DNA of 64,000 bases, taken from positions 682,001 to 746,000 of the forward strand of contig NC_009379.1 in the NCBI RefSeq assembly GCF_000016345.1, read 5' to 3'. Source of the stretch: Polynucleobacter asymbioticus QLW-P1DMWA-1. Its GTDB lineage: Bacteria; Pseudomonadota; Gammaproteobacteria; Burkholderiales; Burkholderiaceae. The notes under the pieces were generated by a model, which saw only the letters and a list, made by a program, of their open reading frames with translations, searched no databases and was not told where the DNA came from. Below are positions 33,767-43,807 of this stretch, piece after piece (position 1 is the first letter of the stretch; each line of letters begins with the position of its first letter). The translations under genes were made by a program, and so were the position numbers.

Positions 33767-35182
33767 ATGAGCTCTGCTTCTACCAATATCCCATCCGATG
33801 AAAAAGAAGCGCTATTTCATCCAGAGCTGCTACAGAAGTTCGATATTAATGGCCCACGCTATACCTCTTATCCCAGCGCAGACCGCTTTCATCAAGAATT
33901 CAAAGAGGGCGACTATTTAGGCGCTTTGCAACGTATCTCTAAAGTAGATGAACCTTTGTCACTGTATTTTCATTTACCGTTCTGTCCTAATATTTGTTAT
34001 TACTGTGGTTGTAACAAGATCATCACCAAAGACCATGGTCGAAGTGCTAAGTACATTAAGTATTTGGCTAAGGAGATGGCTATGGTTTCCGCTGCTATGG
34101 GCGCCCAGAAGAAAATACCCATTACCCAATTGCATTGGGGTGGGGGAACACCAACCTTTCTTTCTCATGAAGAAATGGTTGAGTTGATGCACCACACTCG
34201 CACTCATTTTGAGTTATTGCCAGGTGGCGAATACTCTATTGAGATTGATCCACGCCGAGTGACAGAGCAAGATATCGCTTTATTGGCAGACTTAGGATTT
34301 AATCGGATTAGTCTTGGTGTGCAGGATTTTAATCTCGCAGTACAAGAGGCGGTTCATCGGGTCCAAACGATTGAAGAAACGCAAGCCGTGATGGACTGGT
34401 CCAGAAAATATGGATTTAAATCGAGAAGTGTCGATTTAATCTACGGCCTTCCAAAGCAAACACCAGAAACCTTTAAAGAAACGGTTGATGCGGTTCTGAA
34501 GATGAACCCAGATCGTCTTTCTGTATACAACTATGCGCATTTGCCGCATATCTTTAAGCCGCAGCGAAGAATTTCAGAAGCAGATCTCCCGCCAGCCGCA
34601 GACAAGTTAGATATTCTTTCTAATACAATCGCACGCTTAGGTGAAGCTGGCTATGTGTTCATTGGGATGGATCATTTTGCCAAGCCAGATGATGAATTGG
34701 CCATAGCCCAAAAAGAAGGAAAGTTACATCGCAATTTCCAGGGTTATTCAACTCAAGCAGAATGTGATCTTTTGGCTTTTGGCATCTCTTCTATTGGTAA
34801 GGTTGATGATTGCTATTCGCAAAATGTCCGTACTCTAGATGAATACTATGCCGCAATCGATGACGGTCATTTGCCTGTACTCAGGGGTCTGCAACTTGAC
34901 AAGGATGATCTGCTTCGTCGTGAGTTGATTGGTGAGTTGATGTGCCAATTTGCCCTGAATACAGCAAGTTTTTCTAAGCTCCATCAAATTGACTTTGCTA
35001 AATACTTCAGCATTGAGCTAAATGAACTCAAGAGTCTTGAAGAGGCAGGGCTTCTAGAATGGCATGGAGACGATATTGTTGTCCCTATCAAAGGGCGACT
35101 TTTAGCACGACGTGTAGCAATGACATTTGATCGTCACCTCCGAGAATCTCAAGCAAAAGGCACTTACTCAAAAGTGCTTTAG
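33767..35182 (+). CDS. hemN: Oxygen-independent coproporphyrinogen III oxidase
   Basis: Radical-SAM enzyme making protoporphyrinogen IX without oxygen. 471 residues; 4Fe-4S ligands Cys73, Cys77 and Cys80 in FCPNICYYCGC. Typical N-terminal PRYTSYPSADRF, then HWGGGTPTFL and the HemN C-terminal domain (about 370-460). Length is that of true HemN rather than HemW. Placed next to two FNR boxes upstream of ompW, in keeping with low-oxygen use. Confidence 0.95.
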   Translation: MSSASTNIPSDEKEALFHPELLQKFDINGPRYTSYPSADRFHQEFKEGDYLGALQRISKVDEPLSLYFHLPFCPNICYYCGCNKIITKDHGRSAKYIKYLAKEMAMVSAAMGAQKKIPITQLHWGGGTPTFLSHEEMVELMHHTRTHFELLPGGEYSIEIDPRRVTEQDIALLADLGFNRISLGVQDFNLAVQEAVHRVQTIEETQAVMDWSRKYGFKSRSVDLIYGLPKQTPETFKETVDAVLKMNPDRLSVYNYAHLPHIFKPQRRISEADLPPAADKLDILSNTIARLGEAGYVFIGMDHFAKPDDELAIAQKEGKLHRNFQGYSTQAECDLLAFGISSIGKVDDCYSQNVRTLDEYYAAIDDGHLPVLRGLQLDKDDLLRRELIGELMCQFALNTASFSKLHQIDFAKYFSIELNELKSLEEAGLLEWHGDDIVVPIKGRLLARRVAMTFDRHLRESQAKGTYSKVL

Positions 35183-35199
35183 GGTAAACCAGCGTCTAT

Positions 35200-35213
35200 T
35201 TGATCTATATCAA
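35200..35213. promoter_or_regulatory. FNR/ANR box (distal)
   Basis: TTGATCTATATCAA is a perfect match to the consensus TTGAT-N4-ATCAA. Lies 18 bases after the hemN stop, 137 bases upstream of the ompW ATG. Confidence 0.82.
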
Positions 35214-35271
35214 AGAAGCGCAAAAACACTGTTGCTTTTTAACAAAGAAAAAAATCACAGCAGGCATGTAC

Positions 35272-35285
35272 TTGATTTGAATCAA
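35272..35285. promoter_or_regulatory. FNR/ANR box (proximal to ompW)
   Basis: TTGATTTGAATCAA is a second perfect consensus match, 72 bp (about seven helix turns) from the first. A CAAAAT at 35308-35313 would place the box at about -41 from the start site, the usual class II activating position. Confidence 0.85.
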
Positions 35286-35349
35286 ATTGCCTTATGGGTA
35301 TCAATTTCAAAATGGATTCATTGAAATTGATAACTAAAGGGAAACCATC

Positions 35350-35994
35350 ATGCGCATTAAATCACTCGTAGCAGCAATGGCTGCAGTAGCATCCTTAGCC
35401 CCAATCGCTGCACAAGCACAGACACAGGCTGTCGAAGATGACAATCCATGGATGGTGCGCGTACGTGCCGTTGATTTGTTATTTCAAAATGGACAAACAA
35501 ATACAGTTTCCACGCTGAATGTAAAAGCTCAGAATCAATGGATTCCAGAGTTCGATGTTTCGTATTTCTTCACTAAAAATATAGCTGCCGAGTTAGTTTT
35601 AACATGGCCACAGCAAGTTAACATTACTGCTGGATCTGGAAATACGAATGTTGGAAAAATTTCTGCCCTCCCGCCATCACTCTTGGTTCAGTACCATTTC
35701 ACTGATTTCGGCGCATTTAAACCATATGTTGGCGTTGGTGTGAATTACACTATTTTCGGTAATCGTCAAAATTTCCCTGCTCTGGGTAACAGTGTGCAGG
35801 TTGACCAGTCAAGTGTTGGTGTAGTTGGCCAAGTTGGTGCGGATTATATGTTTGATAAACACTGGGGTGCAAATATTGATGTTAAATATGCAACCATGAG
35901 TACTAATGTAAATACTGTTCAAGGTAATACAAATTTAGGTAAGCTAACTTTAAATCCTTGGATGCCAGCAGTTGGTGTGACTTATAAGTTCTAA
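35350..35994 (+). CDS. ompW: OmpW family outer-membrane protein
   Basis: 214-residue eight-stranded beta-barrel with a signal peptide (1-22, ending AQA). OmpW hallmarks: NPWMVRVRAVDL near the N-terminus, FFTKNIAAELVLTWPQQVNI, LPPSLLVQYHF and C-terminal GVTYKF ending in Phe. Probably a channel for small hydrophobic compounds. Two FNR boxes upstream predict low-oxygen induction, as known for E. coli ompW. Confidence 0.93.
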   Translation: MRIKSLVAAMAAVASLAPIAAQAQTQAVEDDNPWMVRVRAVDLLFQNGQTNTVSTLNVKAQNQWIPEFDVSYFFTKNIAAELVLTWPQQVNITAGSGNTNVGKISALPPSLLVQYHFTDFGAFKPYVGVGVNYTIFGNRQNFPALGNSVQVDQSSVGVVGQVGADYMFDKHWGANIDVKYATMSTNVNTVQGNTNLGKLTLNPWMPAVGVTYKF

Positions 35995-36017
35995 GAATTC
36001 AGTTCTTAGTTCTTGAG

Positions 36018-36046
36018 ATAGAGCCCTTAAGGGGCTCTATTTTTTT
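36018..36046 (+). terminator. Terminator after ompW
   Basis: 9-bp stem ATAGAGCCC/GGGCTCTAT with loop TTAAG, then T7. Confidence 0.9.
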
Positions 36047-36056
36047 GCTCTCTCTA

Positions 36057-36653
36057 TTATTTGGTGAGATGGTCGATTAGATGTTCAAAGAGTGATTCAT
36101 TGAAGGCAAAATTATCAAAGCGCTGAATTGAGGGGTGTTCCGGCAAATTCACTCTTCGCTTGGCATATTGTTCCCAGTGTTGTAATTTCCATTGATCTCT
36201 GGGATCTGCTCGTTTTTCCATGCGACGTTTAGCTTCCTCTTGATCCAGATCTATCCAAGCAATATGAATACTTGTGTTGGGGGGAACGCCAAGTGCCTCA
36301 GCATTAAACATCTTGCCGCTAGCAATTTCTTTGGAAAATGGCCCCACTAAAATGACATTTACCCCCAAAAGCAGGTTTTCGCGTGCAATATCAATTAGGC
36401 CTCGGTATTCCCAATCCCGCAGATTATCTAAGTAATAAGGGCTGTCTCGATCATTGGGGTTATGGGTAGTCAATTCCATCACATGGGCGCTAAATGCCCC
36501 ATATGCCGTATCTTTATCTAGAAAGAAAAAGTCTTCCCCTGTTTTCTCAATAATCATGGGTAAGGCCTTCTTAGCCAGAGTCGATTTACCAGTACCGGCG
36601 TGACCAGCAAAAAGGATCAAACGAGGAGTGGCGGGGGTCAATTTACAGATCAT
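36057..36653 (-). CDS. P-loop kinase-like ATPase (AAA_33 type)
   Basis: 198-residue nucleotide-binding protein with Walker A GHAGTGKST (17-25) and a C-terminal LID-like basic stretch (EEAKRRMEKRADPRDQWK). Resembles predicted small-molecule kinases and zeta-type P-loop kinases. The substrate is unknown. It is divergent from uup with 67 bp between. Confidence 0.75.
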   Translation of the reverse strand: MICKLTPATPRLILFAGHAGTGKSTLAKKALPMIIEKTGEDFFFLDKDTAYGAFSAHVMELTTHNPNDRDSPYYLDNLRDWEYRGLIDIARENLLLGVNVILVGPFSKEIASGKMFNAEALGVPPNTSIHIAWIDLDQEEAKRRMEKRADPRDQWKLQHWEQYAKRRVNLPEHPSIQRFDNFAFNESLFEHLIDHLTK

Positions 36654-36720
36654 TTACGGTTAGTCTCGCAGAATTTTCAGGAAATATCTCTTCTTTTGCC
36701 GAAGTGACGATAATGTCGCC

Positions 36721-38643
36721 ATGGCTTTAATCGTACTCACTGATGCAAAACTGGCTTTCGGCCACGTTGACCTCCTCGCAAACACTGCTTTTTCACTGGA
36801 ATCTGGTGAACGTGTTGGCTTAATTGGCCGTAATGGCACTGGCAAATCTTCTTTATTGAAGATATTGGCCGGTATTGAAAAAATGGATGATGGCTTACTG
36901 CAATACCAGCAAGGTTTGCGTATTGCCTATGTTCCACAAGAACCCATTTTTGAGGCTGAAGAAACTGTTTTTGATGCTGTCTCTAAGGGCGTAGCGCAGG
37001 CCAAGGCGCTGCGTGAAGAGTATGAGGCTCTGAGTGTCGGGGAGTGGGATGATGCATCACATGACCGCTTAGATGAGGTCCAATCGCAACTAGAAGCATT
37101 GAGTGGCTGGAACTGGGAGCAACGAGTTCATGAAACTCTAGATCGTCTTCATCTTGAAGCTGAGCTCAAGATTAGTACGCTCTCAGGTGGAACGAAAAAG
37201 CGTGTTGCTTTGGCGCGCGCTTTAGTAGAGATGCCAGACGTCCTGTTGCTGGATGAGCCAACCAACCATTTGGATTTGGATTCGATTGCTTGGTTAGAGG
37301 AATTACTCAAAGAGTATCAAGGTTCGGTCATTCTCATTACCCACGATCGCGCCTTCTTGGACAATGTATGCACGCAAATTGTGGAGCTCGATCGCGGCAT
37401 TTTACGTAGCTATCCTGGGAACTTTACGCAATATGAAGTGCTTAAGGAGCAAGAATTAAATTCTGAATCCTTAGCGAACGCTAGGGCGGATAAATTATTG
37501 GCGCAAGAAGAAGTCTGGATTCGTAAGGGCGTAGAAGCTCGACGTACCCGAAGCGTTGCCCGTATTGCCCGCTTGGAAAAATTGCGCACCAGTCGCACTG
37601 AACGACGGGATGCGATGGGTCAAGTGAAGTTAGCAGTTTCTGCAGGTGATCGCAGCGGTAAGATCGTTGCCGATCTACAGAATGTCAGCAAATCTTATGA
37701 TCGCCCGATCGTGCAAGACTTCACAGCAACGATTTTGCGTGGAGATAAGGTGGGATTACTAGGCCCTAACGGCGCTGGTAAAACAACCTTACTCAAACTC
37801 ATCTTAGGAACCATTGCTCCAGACTCAGGTACCGCGACTATGGGTACTCGTATTGAGGTTGCCTATTTTGATCAGATGCGCGAAGGACTGGATCTGAATG
37901 CCTCGCTCGAAGACTACATTAGCCCTGGTAGTGAATGGATAGAAATTAATGGCAATAAAAAACACGTTAAGAGTTATTTGAGTGATTTCTTATTTGCTCC
38001 AGAGAGAACAAATTCTCCTGTAAGTACATTATCTGGTGGTGAGCGTAACCGTCTTTTACTAGCGCGTTTATTTGCAAGGCCTGCCAATGTATTGGTATTA
38101 GATGAGCCGACTAATGATTTGGATATCGATACCCTCGATTTGTTAGAGCAGCTATTACAAGATTACAAGGGCACCGTCTTTTTAGTCAGTCATGACCGTT
38201 ACTTTTTAGATAACGTAGTCACCAGCATCATTGCGAATGAGGGTGATGGATTCTGGCGCGAGTATGAGGGTGGCTATGAGGATTGGAAAATTCAAAAAGC
38301 CCGCTCGGACAAAATACGAGCTGCCAATGCCAAATCTTCTGAAAAAGTAGAAGTCAAAATTGATACCAAGCCTGCCATTAAAGTTGAAGCTAAACCAGCG
38401 GCAAAGAGTGGTGTACAAAAGCTAAACGGTAAAGAGCGGCAAGAGTTAGAGACTTTGCCATTGCAAATTGAAGAAATGGAAACAGAGCAGGCTGAAATTG
38501 GTATTGCGATGAGTAATCCCGATCTCTACAAAAATGAACCAGAGCTGGCGGCTAGTATGCAAGCTCGCTTAAGTGAGATTACTGCAGATCTAGATCAAAA
38601 GCTGCAACGCTGGGAGCAGCTTTTGAGTCGATCAGAGACTTAA
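36721..38643 (+). CDS. uup: ABC-F ATPase Uup
   Basis: Soluble ABC-F protein that interacts with ribosomes and affects transposon precise excision. In 640 residues: two ABC cassettes with Walker A motifs (GRNGTGKS, 36-43; GPNGAGKT in the second), signatures LSGGTKKRVALAR and LSGGERNRLLLAR, and an inter-domain linker. A charged linker then a C-terminal coiled coil (about 575-638) mark the Uup subgroup, which is absent from EttA. The gene has ATG directly after a weak AGTGACG. Confidence 0.93.
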   Translation: MALIVLTDAKLAFGHVDLLANTAFSLESGERVGLIGRNGTGKSSLLKILAGIEKMDDGLLQYQQGLRIAYVPQEPIFEAEETVFDAVSKGVAQAKALREEYEALSVGEWDDASHDRLDEVQSQLEALSGWNWEQRVHETLDRLHLEAELKISTLSGGTKKRVALARALVEMPDVLLLDEPTNHLDLDSIAWLEELLKEYQGSVILITHDRAFLDNVCTQIVELDRGILRSYPGNFTQYEVLKEQELNSESLANARADKLLAQEEVWIRKGVEARRTRSVARIARLEKLRTSRTERRDAMGQVKLAVSAGDRSGKIVADLQNVSKSYDRPIVQDFTATILRGDKVGLLGPNGAGKTTLLKLILGTIAPDSGTATMGTRIEVAYFDQMREGLDLNASLEDYISPGSEWIEINGNKKHVKSYLSDFLFAPERTNSPVSTLSGGERNRLLLARLFARPANVLVLDEPTNDLDIDTLDLLEQLLQDYKGTVFLVSHDRYFLDNVVTSIIANEGDGFWREYEGGYEDWKIQKARSDKIRAANAKSSEKVEVKIDTKPAIKVEAKPAAKSGVQKLNGKERQELETLPLQIEEMETEQAEIGIAMSNPDLYKNEPELAASMQARLSEITADLDQKLQRWEQLLSRSET

Positions 38644-38659
38644 TAAACTGGGTCTGAGT

Positions 38660-38965
38660 TTAGCGCGGCAAAAGCGCACGCAGCCTGGTGATTTCATCTA
38701 AGAGCTCAAGCGCTAAAGCAACGCCTGGCACATTGAGTTCTAAATCGTGAGTCAGATGTGCGGCTGTCTTTGCTCTTCTAAGGGAGTCGCCGCTAAAGCG
38801 CCAATCCTCAGGAGAAGTGCCCTGTGGGCTCAGAACACCTTCAGTTACCCACGACATAATGAGTTCTTGCGGCGTACGTGAGGCGTGCGACAGCTCTACG
38901 ATGCTCATGTGCACTTCATTCTCAACAATGCTACCTTCAATCCAGGTGATATTAGTTTGAGTCAT
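38660..38965 (-). CDS. cbpM: Chaperone modulator CbpM
   Basis: 101-residue MerR-like helical protein that inhibits CbpA. Shows the pattern WIEGSIVENEVHMSIVELS, then VLSPQGTSPEDWRFSGDSLRR and LELLDEITRLRALL. It lies four bases after cbpA on the same strand, the usual cbpAM arrangement. Confidence 0.92.
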   Translation of the reverse strand: MTQTNITWIEGSIVENEVHMSIVELSHASRTPQELIMSWVTEGVLSPQGTSPEDWRFSGDSLRRAKTAAHLTHDLELNVPGVALALELLDEITRLRALLPR

Positions 38966-38969
38966 CGCA

Positions 38970-39950
38970 TCATCCCTTCAAATGTGATCTTGGGTTGAAA
39001 TCAAAAGCCTTTTCAAAATCTTGATAGGCTGTTTTCTGTGCCTCAGTTTCTGCTGGCGGCAGAACGATAGTCGGAATCACATAAAGATCACCAGCTTCAG
39101 CGCTAGGAATGCCTTTACCTTTTAGGCGCATCTTCCGCCCTGCAACTGTTCCTGCGGGTATCTTCAGTTCCAAGGTAGACCCTGCCGGCGTTGGGACATT
39201 TACCGTTGTTCCTAATGCAGCTTCCCATGGTGCCAAAGGAATATCAATAAATACATCCTTACCATCGACTCGATAAATGGGATTGGGGTGGAAATCAATT
39301 TCTAGATAGAGGTCTCCTGCTGGGCCTTCGCCCATACCGGGCCCACCTTGACCGGATAGTCTTAGATTTTGACCGGCCTTAATTCCTTTAGGAATACTGA
39401 CGTCTAACTTACGCTCTTGTGTACTGACATGTCCATTGGCATCTTGGGTTGGCATGTGAAGAGAGATTGTGCGTTTTGCGCCGTTGTATGCATCAGCTAA
39501 ATCAATCAAAATCTTAGCGTGGTGATCTTGCCCCTTGAAATTCATGCCTTGACGACTTTGTCCACCGCGTCCACCTTGGCGATGTTTGCCTCTGCCAAAG
39601 AGAGATTCAAAGAATTCACTTTGATCCCCTTCAAAGCCGCCGCCGTATCCAGGATGGCCACCACCAAACCCATCATCAGAGTATTCAAATCCTTCATTCC
39701 AATTTGGTGGGGGATTGAAGTCTTGACCATTTTTCCAGTTGGCACCAAAGCGGTCATATGCAGCCCGCTTTTCGGTATCTTTTAATACTGAATAAGCTTC
39801 GCCGATTGCCTTGAACTGTTCTTCTGCGCCAGCTTCCTTATTCACATCTGGATGGTATTTGCGCGCCAGCTTTCTATAGGCTGTTTTGATTTCAGCTTCG
39901 GTGGCGCCACGGGCGACGCCTAGTGTTTCGTAATAGTCCCTAAATTTCAT
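38970..39950 (-). CDS. cbpA: DnaJ-like co-chaperone CbpA
   Basis: Curved-DNA-binding DnaJ homologue, 326 residues. J domain with HPD at 33-35 ([10 protein letters not shown]), Gly/Phe-rich segment with Gln and Gly (about 78-135), and C-terminal substrate domains ([21 protein letters not shown]). No zinc finger, as in class II J proteins. Cotranscribed with cbpM. Confidence 0.94.
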   Translation of the reverse strand: MKFRDYYETLGVARGATEAEIKTAYRKLARKYHPDVNKEAGAEEQFKAIGEAYSVLKDTEKRAAYDRFGANWKNGQDFNPPPNWNEGFEYSDDGFGGGHPGYGGGFEGDQSEFFESLFGRGKHRQGGRGGQSRQGMNFKGQDHHAKILIDLADAYNGAKRTISLHMPTQDANGHVSTQERKLDVSIPKGIKAGQNLRLSGQGGPGMGEGPAGDLYLEIDFHPNPIYRVDGKDVFIDIPLAPWEAALGTTVNVPTPAGSTLELKIPAGTVAGRKMRLKGKGIPSAEAGDLYVIPTIVLPPAETEAQKTAYQDFEKAFDFNPRSHLKG

Positions 39951-40008
39951 AAGCCTGTTCAGTTTCGATTAAGTCTTGATTGAGCTAATAATCGATTTTA
40001 CCGTTCTA

Positions 40009-41556
40009 TTAGCTCATTACCCCAATTTGCCATGGAACAAATTCATAGTCTCCTAGGCCCAGAAGCTCGCTTTTGCTAGCTTCCCCTGATGCAGTGCGCA
40101 AGAAAAGCTCAAATATGCGCTGCCCCATCTCTTGGACCGAGACTGTGCCGTCCAAAATTTCCCCGCAATTAATATCCATATCCTCGGTTAAACGTTCGTA
40201 CATTGGGGTATTGGTAGCTAATTTAATGCAGGGTGCTGGCTTTGAGCCAAACATGGATCCACGACCTGTGGTGAAGGCAATTAAATTGGCTCCTCCAGCA
40301 ATTTGTCCTGTGGCAGAAACCGGATCAAATCCAGGGGTGTCCATAAAAACAAAACCACTGCTGGTAATGGGTTCGGCATATTTGTATACCTGCATGAGTG
40401 GACCAGTGCCACCCTTCATCGAAGAGCCTAATGATTTTTCAAAAATATTAGCAAGGCCACCAATTTGATTGCCTGGGCTTACTTGCCCGTTAATTTGCAC
40501 ATCTCTGCCAACAGAGTACTCATCTTTCCACCACCGAATGCGTTCAATCAGTTTTTCACCAATGGCTTTGCTTGCAGCTCTGCGAGTCAGCGTATGTTCA
40601 ACTCCGTAGATCTCAGGAGTTTCAGAAAGAATCCCTGTGCCACCATGGCGCGACAAAATATCAATTGCTGCACCTAGGGCAGGGTTGGCGGTAATTGATG
40701 AAAATCCATCTGATCCTCCACATTGCAGACCCACGCACAGATGACTTGCTGCAACAGTTTGCCTTTTAGCTTTATTGGCCTCTGGCAGTAGGGCTTTAAC
40801 AGCCTCGATACCAGCCTCAATGGTTTTACGAGTTCCTCCAGACTCTTGCATGATGAAGGTATGTAAAGTCGAGTCTGATTGAAGGTGTTCCTGCTCCATC
40901 AGGCCTTTGAGTTGATTGCGTTCGCAGCCTAGACCCACAATCAAAGCTGCTGCCAGATTGGGGTGGCGAGCGTATCCAGCCATCGTGCGACGTAAAAGCT
41001 CCATCGGCTCACCGCTCATCTCCATGCCGCAACCTATGTCATGACTAAAAGCAACCACACCATCTACATTAGGAAACTCTTTTAGTCGCTCAGGTGTAAA
41101 CCATTGAGCAATTTTGTTTACAACGGTTGCAGAGCAATTGACCGTTGAAAGAATGCCAATAAAGTTACGCGTCCCCACTTTGCCGTTGTGCCTTACATAA
41201 CCCTGAAAGGTAGCGCGTTCAGATTCAGGCAGAAGGGTGGTCGGCTTAAATTCACTTGCATAAGCATAGTCACGATCAAATTCTCGAAATTCAGTGTTAT
41301 GGCTATGCACCATGGTGCCGGCTTCAATATCGACATTTGCAAAACCAACAGTAACGTTATATTTAAGAATGGGTTCACCCTTGAGAATCTGTTTGGCAGC
41401 TATCTTGTAACCAGCGGGGACCTGGCTGCGGCTCGTAAATTTTTCACTCGCTACTTCTGTGCCGATACCAATATCCACACGTGCCACAACAATATTGTCA
41501 TTAGGATGTAGCCGAATAATGGGGCCAATCAATCGCTTTTCTGAGGTTTCAATCAT
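40009..41556 (-). CDS. UxaA/GarD family hydro-lyase (altronate or galactarate dehydratase)
   Basis: 515-residue iron-dependent sugar-acid dehydratase. An N-terminal SAF-like domain (about 5-95, IRLHPNDNIVVARVDI ... AGYKIAAKQILKGEPI) precedes the catalytic part (SHDIGCGMEMSGEP; VGLGCERNQ; CVGLQCGGSDGFS). The C-terminal FVPWQIGVM is typical of GarD. Cannot choose between altronate and galactarate. No other hexuronate genes are adjacent. Confidence 0.88.
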   Translation of the reverse strand: MIETSEKRLIGPIIRLHPNDNIVVARVDIGIGTEVASEKFTSRSQVPAGYKIAAKQILKGEPILKYNVTVGFANVDIEAGTMVHSHNTEFREFDRDYAYASEFKPTTLLPESERATFQGYVRHNGKVGTRNFIGILSTVNCSATVVNKIAQWFTPERLKEFPNVDGVVAFSHDIGCGMEMSGEPMELLRRTMAGYARHPNLAAALIVGLGCERNQLKGLMEQEHLQSDSTLHTFIMQESGGTRKTIEAGIEAVKALLPEANKAKRQTVAASHLCVGLQCGGSDGFSSITANPALGAAIDILSRHGGTGILSETPEIYGVEHTLTRRAASKAIGEKLIERIRWWKDEYSVGRDVQINGQVSPGNQIGGLANIFEKSLGSSMKGGTGPLMQVYKYAEPITSSGFVFMDTPGFDPVSATGQIAGGANLIAFTTGRGSMFGSKPAPCIKLATNTPMYERLTEDMDINCGEILDGTVSVQEMGQRIFELFLRTASGEASKSELLGLGDYEFVPWQIGVMS

Positions 41557-41608
41557 GATTTCTGAGTATTGGTGAATGAATTCATCCTAAAGACAGTCGC
41601 GCGATAAA

Positions 41609-42310
41609 TTAATGACTCAAGTCAAAAATCAGCACTTCTGCATCTTTGCCGCCATCAATTTTTAATTGAGTTTCCCCATCGATAAGCAGAGCATCGCCTT
41701 CAGATAATGGTTGACCATTGACATTGAGGGAGCCACGAATCAGATGCGCATATGCCTTGCGCTTCGGGTCTAACTGATGCGTTGCTGATTGAGGTCCATT
41801 AAATAGGCCGGCATACACCTTAGCATCCGCATGGATTTTCACAGCGCCATCATTTCCTTCTGGGGAAGCAACTAAACGAAGTACCCCATCTTTTTCTATT
41901 GCAGGAATCGTTTTTTGTTCGTAACCAGGTGCAATATCGAATTGATTGGGTTCAATCCAAATTTGTAAAAAATGGGTAGTCTGATCTTTTGCGTGATTAA
42001 ATTCGCTGTGTACCACACCTGTACCTGCGCTCATGCGCTGTACATCTCCAGGCGGGATACCTTTAATATTTCCCATGCTGTCTTCGTGAGCCAATTCTCC
42101 TGAGAGAACATAGCTAATAATTTCCATGTTCTTATGGCCATGTTTCCCAAAGCCCATTCCTGCAGCAACCCGATCTTCATTGATTACCCTGAGATTGCCC
42201 CAGCCCATGAATTTGGGGTCATGGTAGCCCGCAAAAGAGAAGGAGTGAAAGCTTTTAAGCCACCCATGGTCTGCATAACCTCTATCGGCGGATTTTCTAA
42301 GGACTAGCAT
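41609..42310 (-). CDS. Pirin family protein
   Basis: 233-residue bicupin. N-terminal cupin with metal-site histidines (GFGKHGHKNMEIISYVLSGE; SEFNHAKDQTTHFLQIW), and a C-terminal pirin domain ending DGGKDAEVLIFDLSH. Related proteins (YhhW) are quercetin dioxygenase-like; function here unknown. Follows the dehydratase gene by 52 bp but upstream of it in transcription. Confidence 0.93.
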   Translation of the reverse strand: MLVLRKSADRGYADHGWLKSFHSFSFAGYHDPKFMGWGNLRVINEDRVAAGMGFGKHGHKNMEIISYVLSGELAHEDSMGNIKGIPPGDVQRMSAGTGVVHSEFNHAKDQTTHFLQIWIEPNQFDIAPGYEQKTIPAIEKDGVLRLVASPEGNDGAVKIHADAKVYAGLFNGPQSATHQLDPKRKAYAHLIRGSLNVNGQPLSEGDALLIDGETQLKIDGGKDAEVLIFDLSH

Positions 42311-42391
42311 AAATTCTGAGCCTTTTCATTTAATGGAAGAGAGATATGCACATTATCATTAGCTTTTACAAAATTTGCAGATTGCCGGCCT

Positions 42392-43804
42392 ATGGGAAGC
42401 TTCAAACAAAATACGCACGAGACCTTTTTGGGGCTTTCTGAGTCAGTTAAGGAAAAATGGGCTGACTTCACTCAATTTTTGAAAGAAGCATGGCCTCTTT
42501 TGCTTTTGCTGCTGCTGATTTTAATGGGCATCTGGTGGTATGCGGATCCACCCCCTCCGAGAAGAATTTCTATAGCGACTGGATCTGCTGGTGGGGCTTA
42601 TGAGGTTTTAGGAAAACAATATGCTGAATTTTTTGCAAAAAAAGGCGTTACTCTTGAGCTCGTTTCTACTAATGGCGCACAAGAAAATATCAATCGCCTA
42701 GTCGATAAAAAGGATCCAGTACAAGCTGCATTTGTGCAAGCAGGAGTTACACGCCCAAAAGATATTAGCCGAGGTATTCAAACATTGGGCGCGATTGCTT
42801 ATGACCCAATTTGGTTTTTCTATCGCGGCCAAGAGATCAATAGCGCTGACTTTGAGGAGTTACACCAAAAGCTGAAGTATTTCAAAGATAAAAAAATCAA
42901 TATTGGTATTGATGGTAGCGGAACCAATGCTCAAGCGACCCGTATTCTTCGTGTTACGGGACTAGAAGATGAACGTGATTTCTTACGTATGCGCGGAGAT
43001 CAGGCTGTAAAAGCCTTGCAAAGCGGAGAGATTGACGGCACCTTTATTGCTGATGGCTATGATTCGCCAAATGTTCAGATGCTTCTACACGATCCCAAAA
43101 TCCATTTAGTAGCCTTTAAACGTGCTTCAGCTTTTGTGAAGATTATTCCCTATCTGCATATCATGGATGTGCCTGAAGGATCTTTTGATCTACCTCGCAA
43201 TTTTCCCCGTGAAGATATGAAGTTGCTGGCTACTACAACAAATTTATTAATCGATGATCGGATGCATCCAGCAATTCAATTCCTTTTTCTGGAAGCAGCT
43301 AGGCAGATTAATGGCAAAGCCTCTTTTTTCGCAAGAAGAGGGGAGTTTCCATCTTTTAAAGATTCTCTATTGCCCGAGAGTCCAGTGGCAGTTCATTATG
43401 AAAAAAATCATTACCCTCTGCTGGCTGCTTATTTTCCATTTTGGCTTGCTGAGCTCATTAATAGACTCGTTATTATTTTCTTGCCGTTCTGTGCACTCGC
43501 TTATCCCATCTTACGAGCATTGCCTGGTTATCGTACTAAACGTATGTATGGAAAGATCAATCGTCTTTATGGCAACTTAAAAGAATTTGAGCAAGATTTA
43601 TTGGTGAGCTATAGCCCTGCACAGCGTGATGAATATCTCAAGCGTTTAGATTTAATCGAGTATCAGGCCTTAAAGATTCAGGTTTCTAAATCAATTGCAG
43701 CTGATTACTATTCCTTGAGGACTAGTATTGATTTCGTGCGCAACTGCCTCAATAGGGGGGTACAGTCCTATCAATATGAAGGGGCTGTAGATCTCGATTT
43801 ATAG
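42392..43804 (+). CDS. TAXI-family solute-binding protein, membrane anchored
   Basis: 470 residues. An N-terminal membrane helix (about 30-50), a TAXI substrate-binding domain (IATGSAGGAYEVLGKQYAEF; ELVSTNGAQENINRLVD; IGIDGSGTNAQATRIL), a second membrane segment (about 350-375, LINRLVIIFLPFCALAYPIL) and a C-terminal helical coiled-coil tail. TRAP TAXI transporters need a DctM-like permease, none of which is adjacent, so this may be a stand-alone sensor or assembly protein. Confidence 0.85.
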   Translation: MGSFKQNTHETFLGLSESVKEKWADFTQFLKEAWPLLLLLLLILMGIWWYADPPPPRRISIATGSAGGAYEVLGKQYAEFFAKKGVTLELVSTNGAQENINRLVDKKDPVQAAFVQAGVTRPKDISRGIQTLGAIAYDPIWFFYRGQEINSADFEELHQKLKYFKDKKINIGIDGSGTNAQATRILRVTGLEDERDFLRMRGDQAVKALQSGEIDGTFIADGYDSPNVQMLLHDPKIHLVAFKRASAFVKIIPYLHIMDVPEGSFDLPRNFPREDMKLLATTTNLLIDDRMHPAIQFLFLEAARQINGKASFFARRGEFPSFKDSLLPESPVAVHYEKNHYPLLAAYFPFWLAELINRLVIIFLPFCALAYPILRALPGYRTKRMYGKINRLYGNLKEFEQDLLVSYSPAQRDEYLKRLDLIEYQALKIQVSKSIAADYYSLRTSIDFVRNCLNRGVQSYQYEGAVDLDL

Positions 43805-43807
43805 TCG

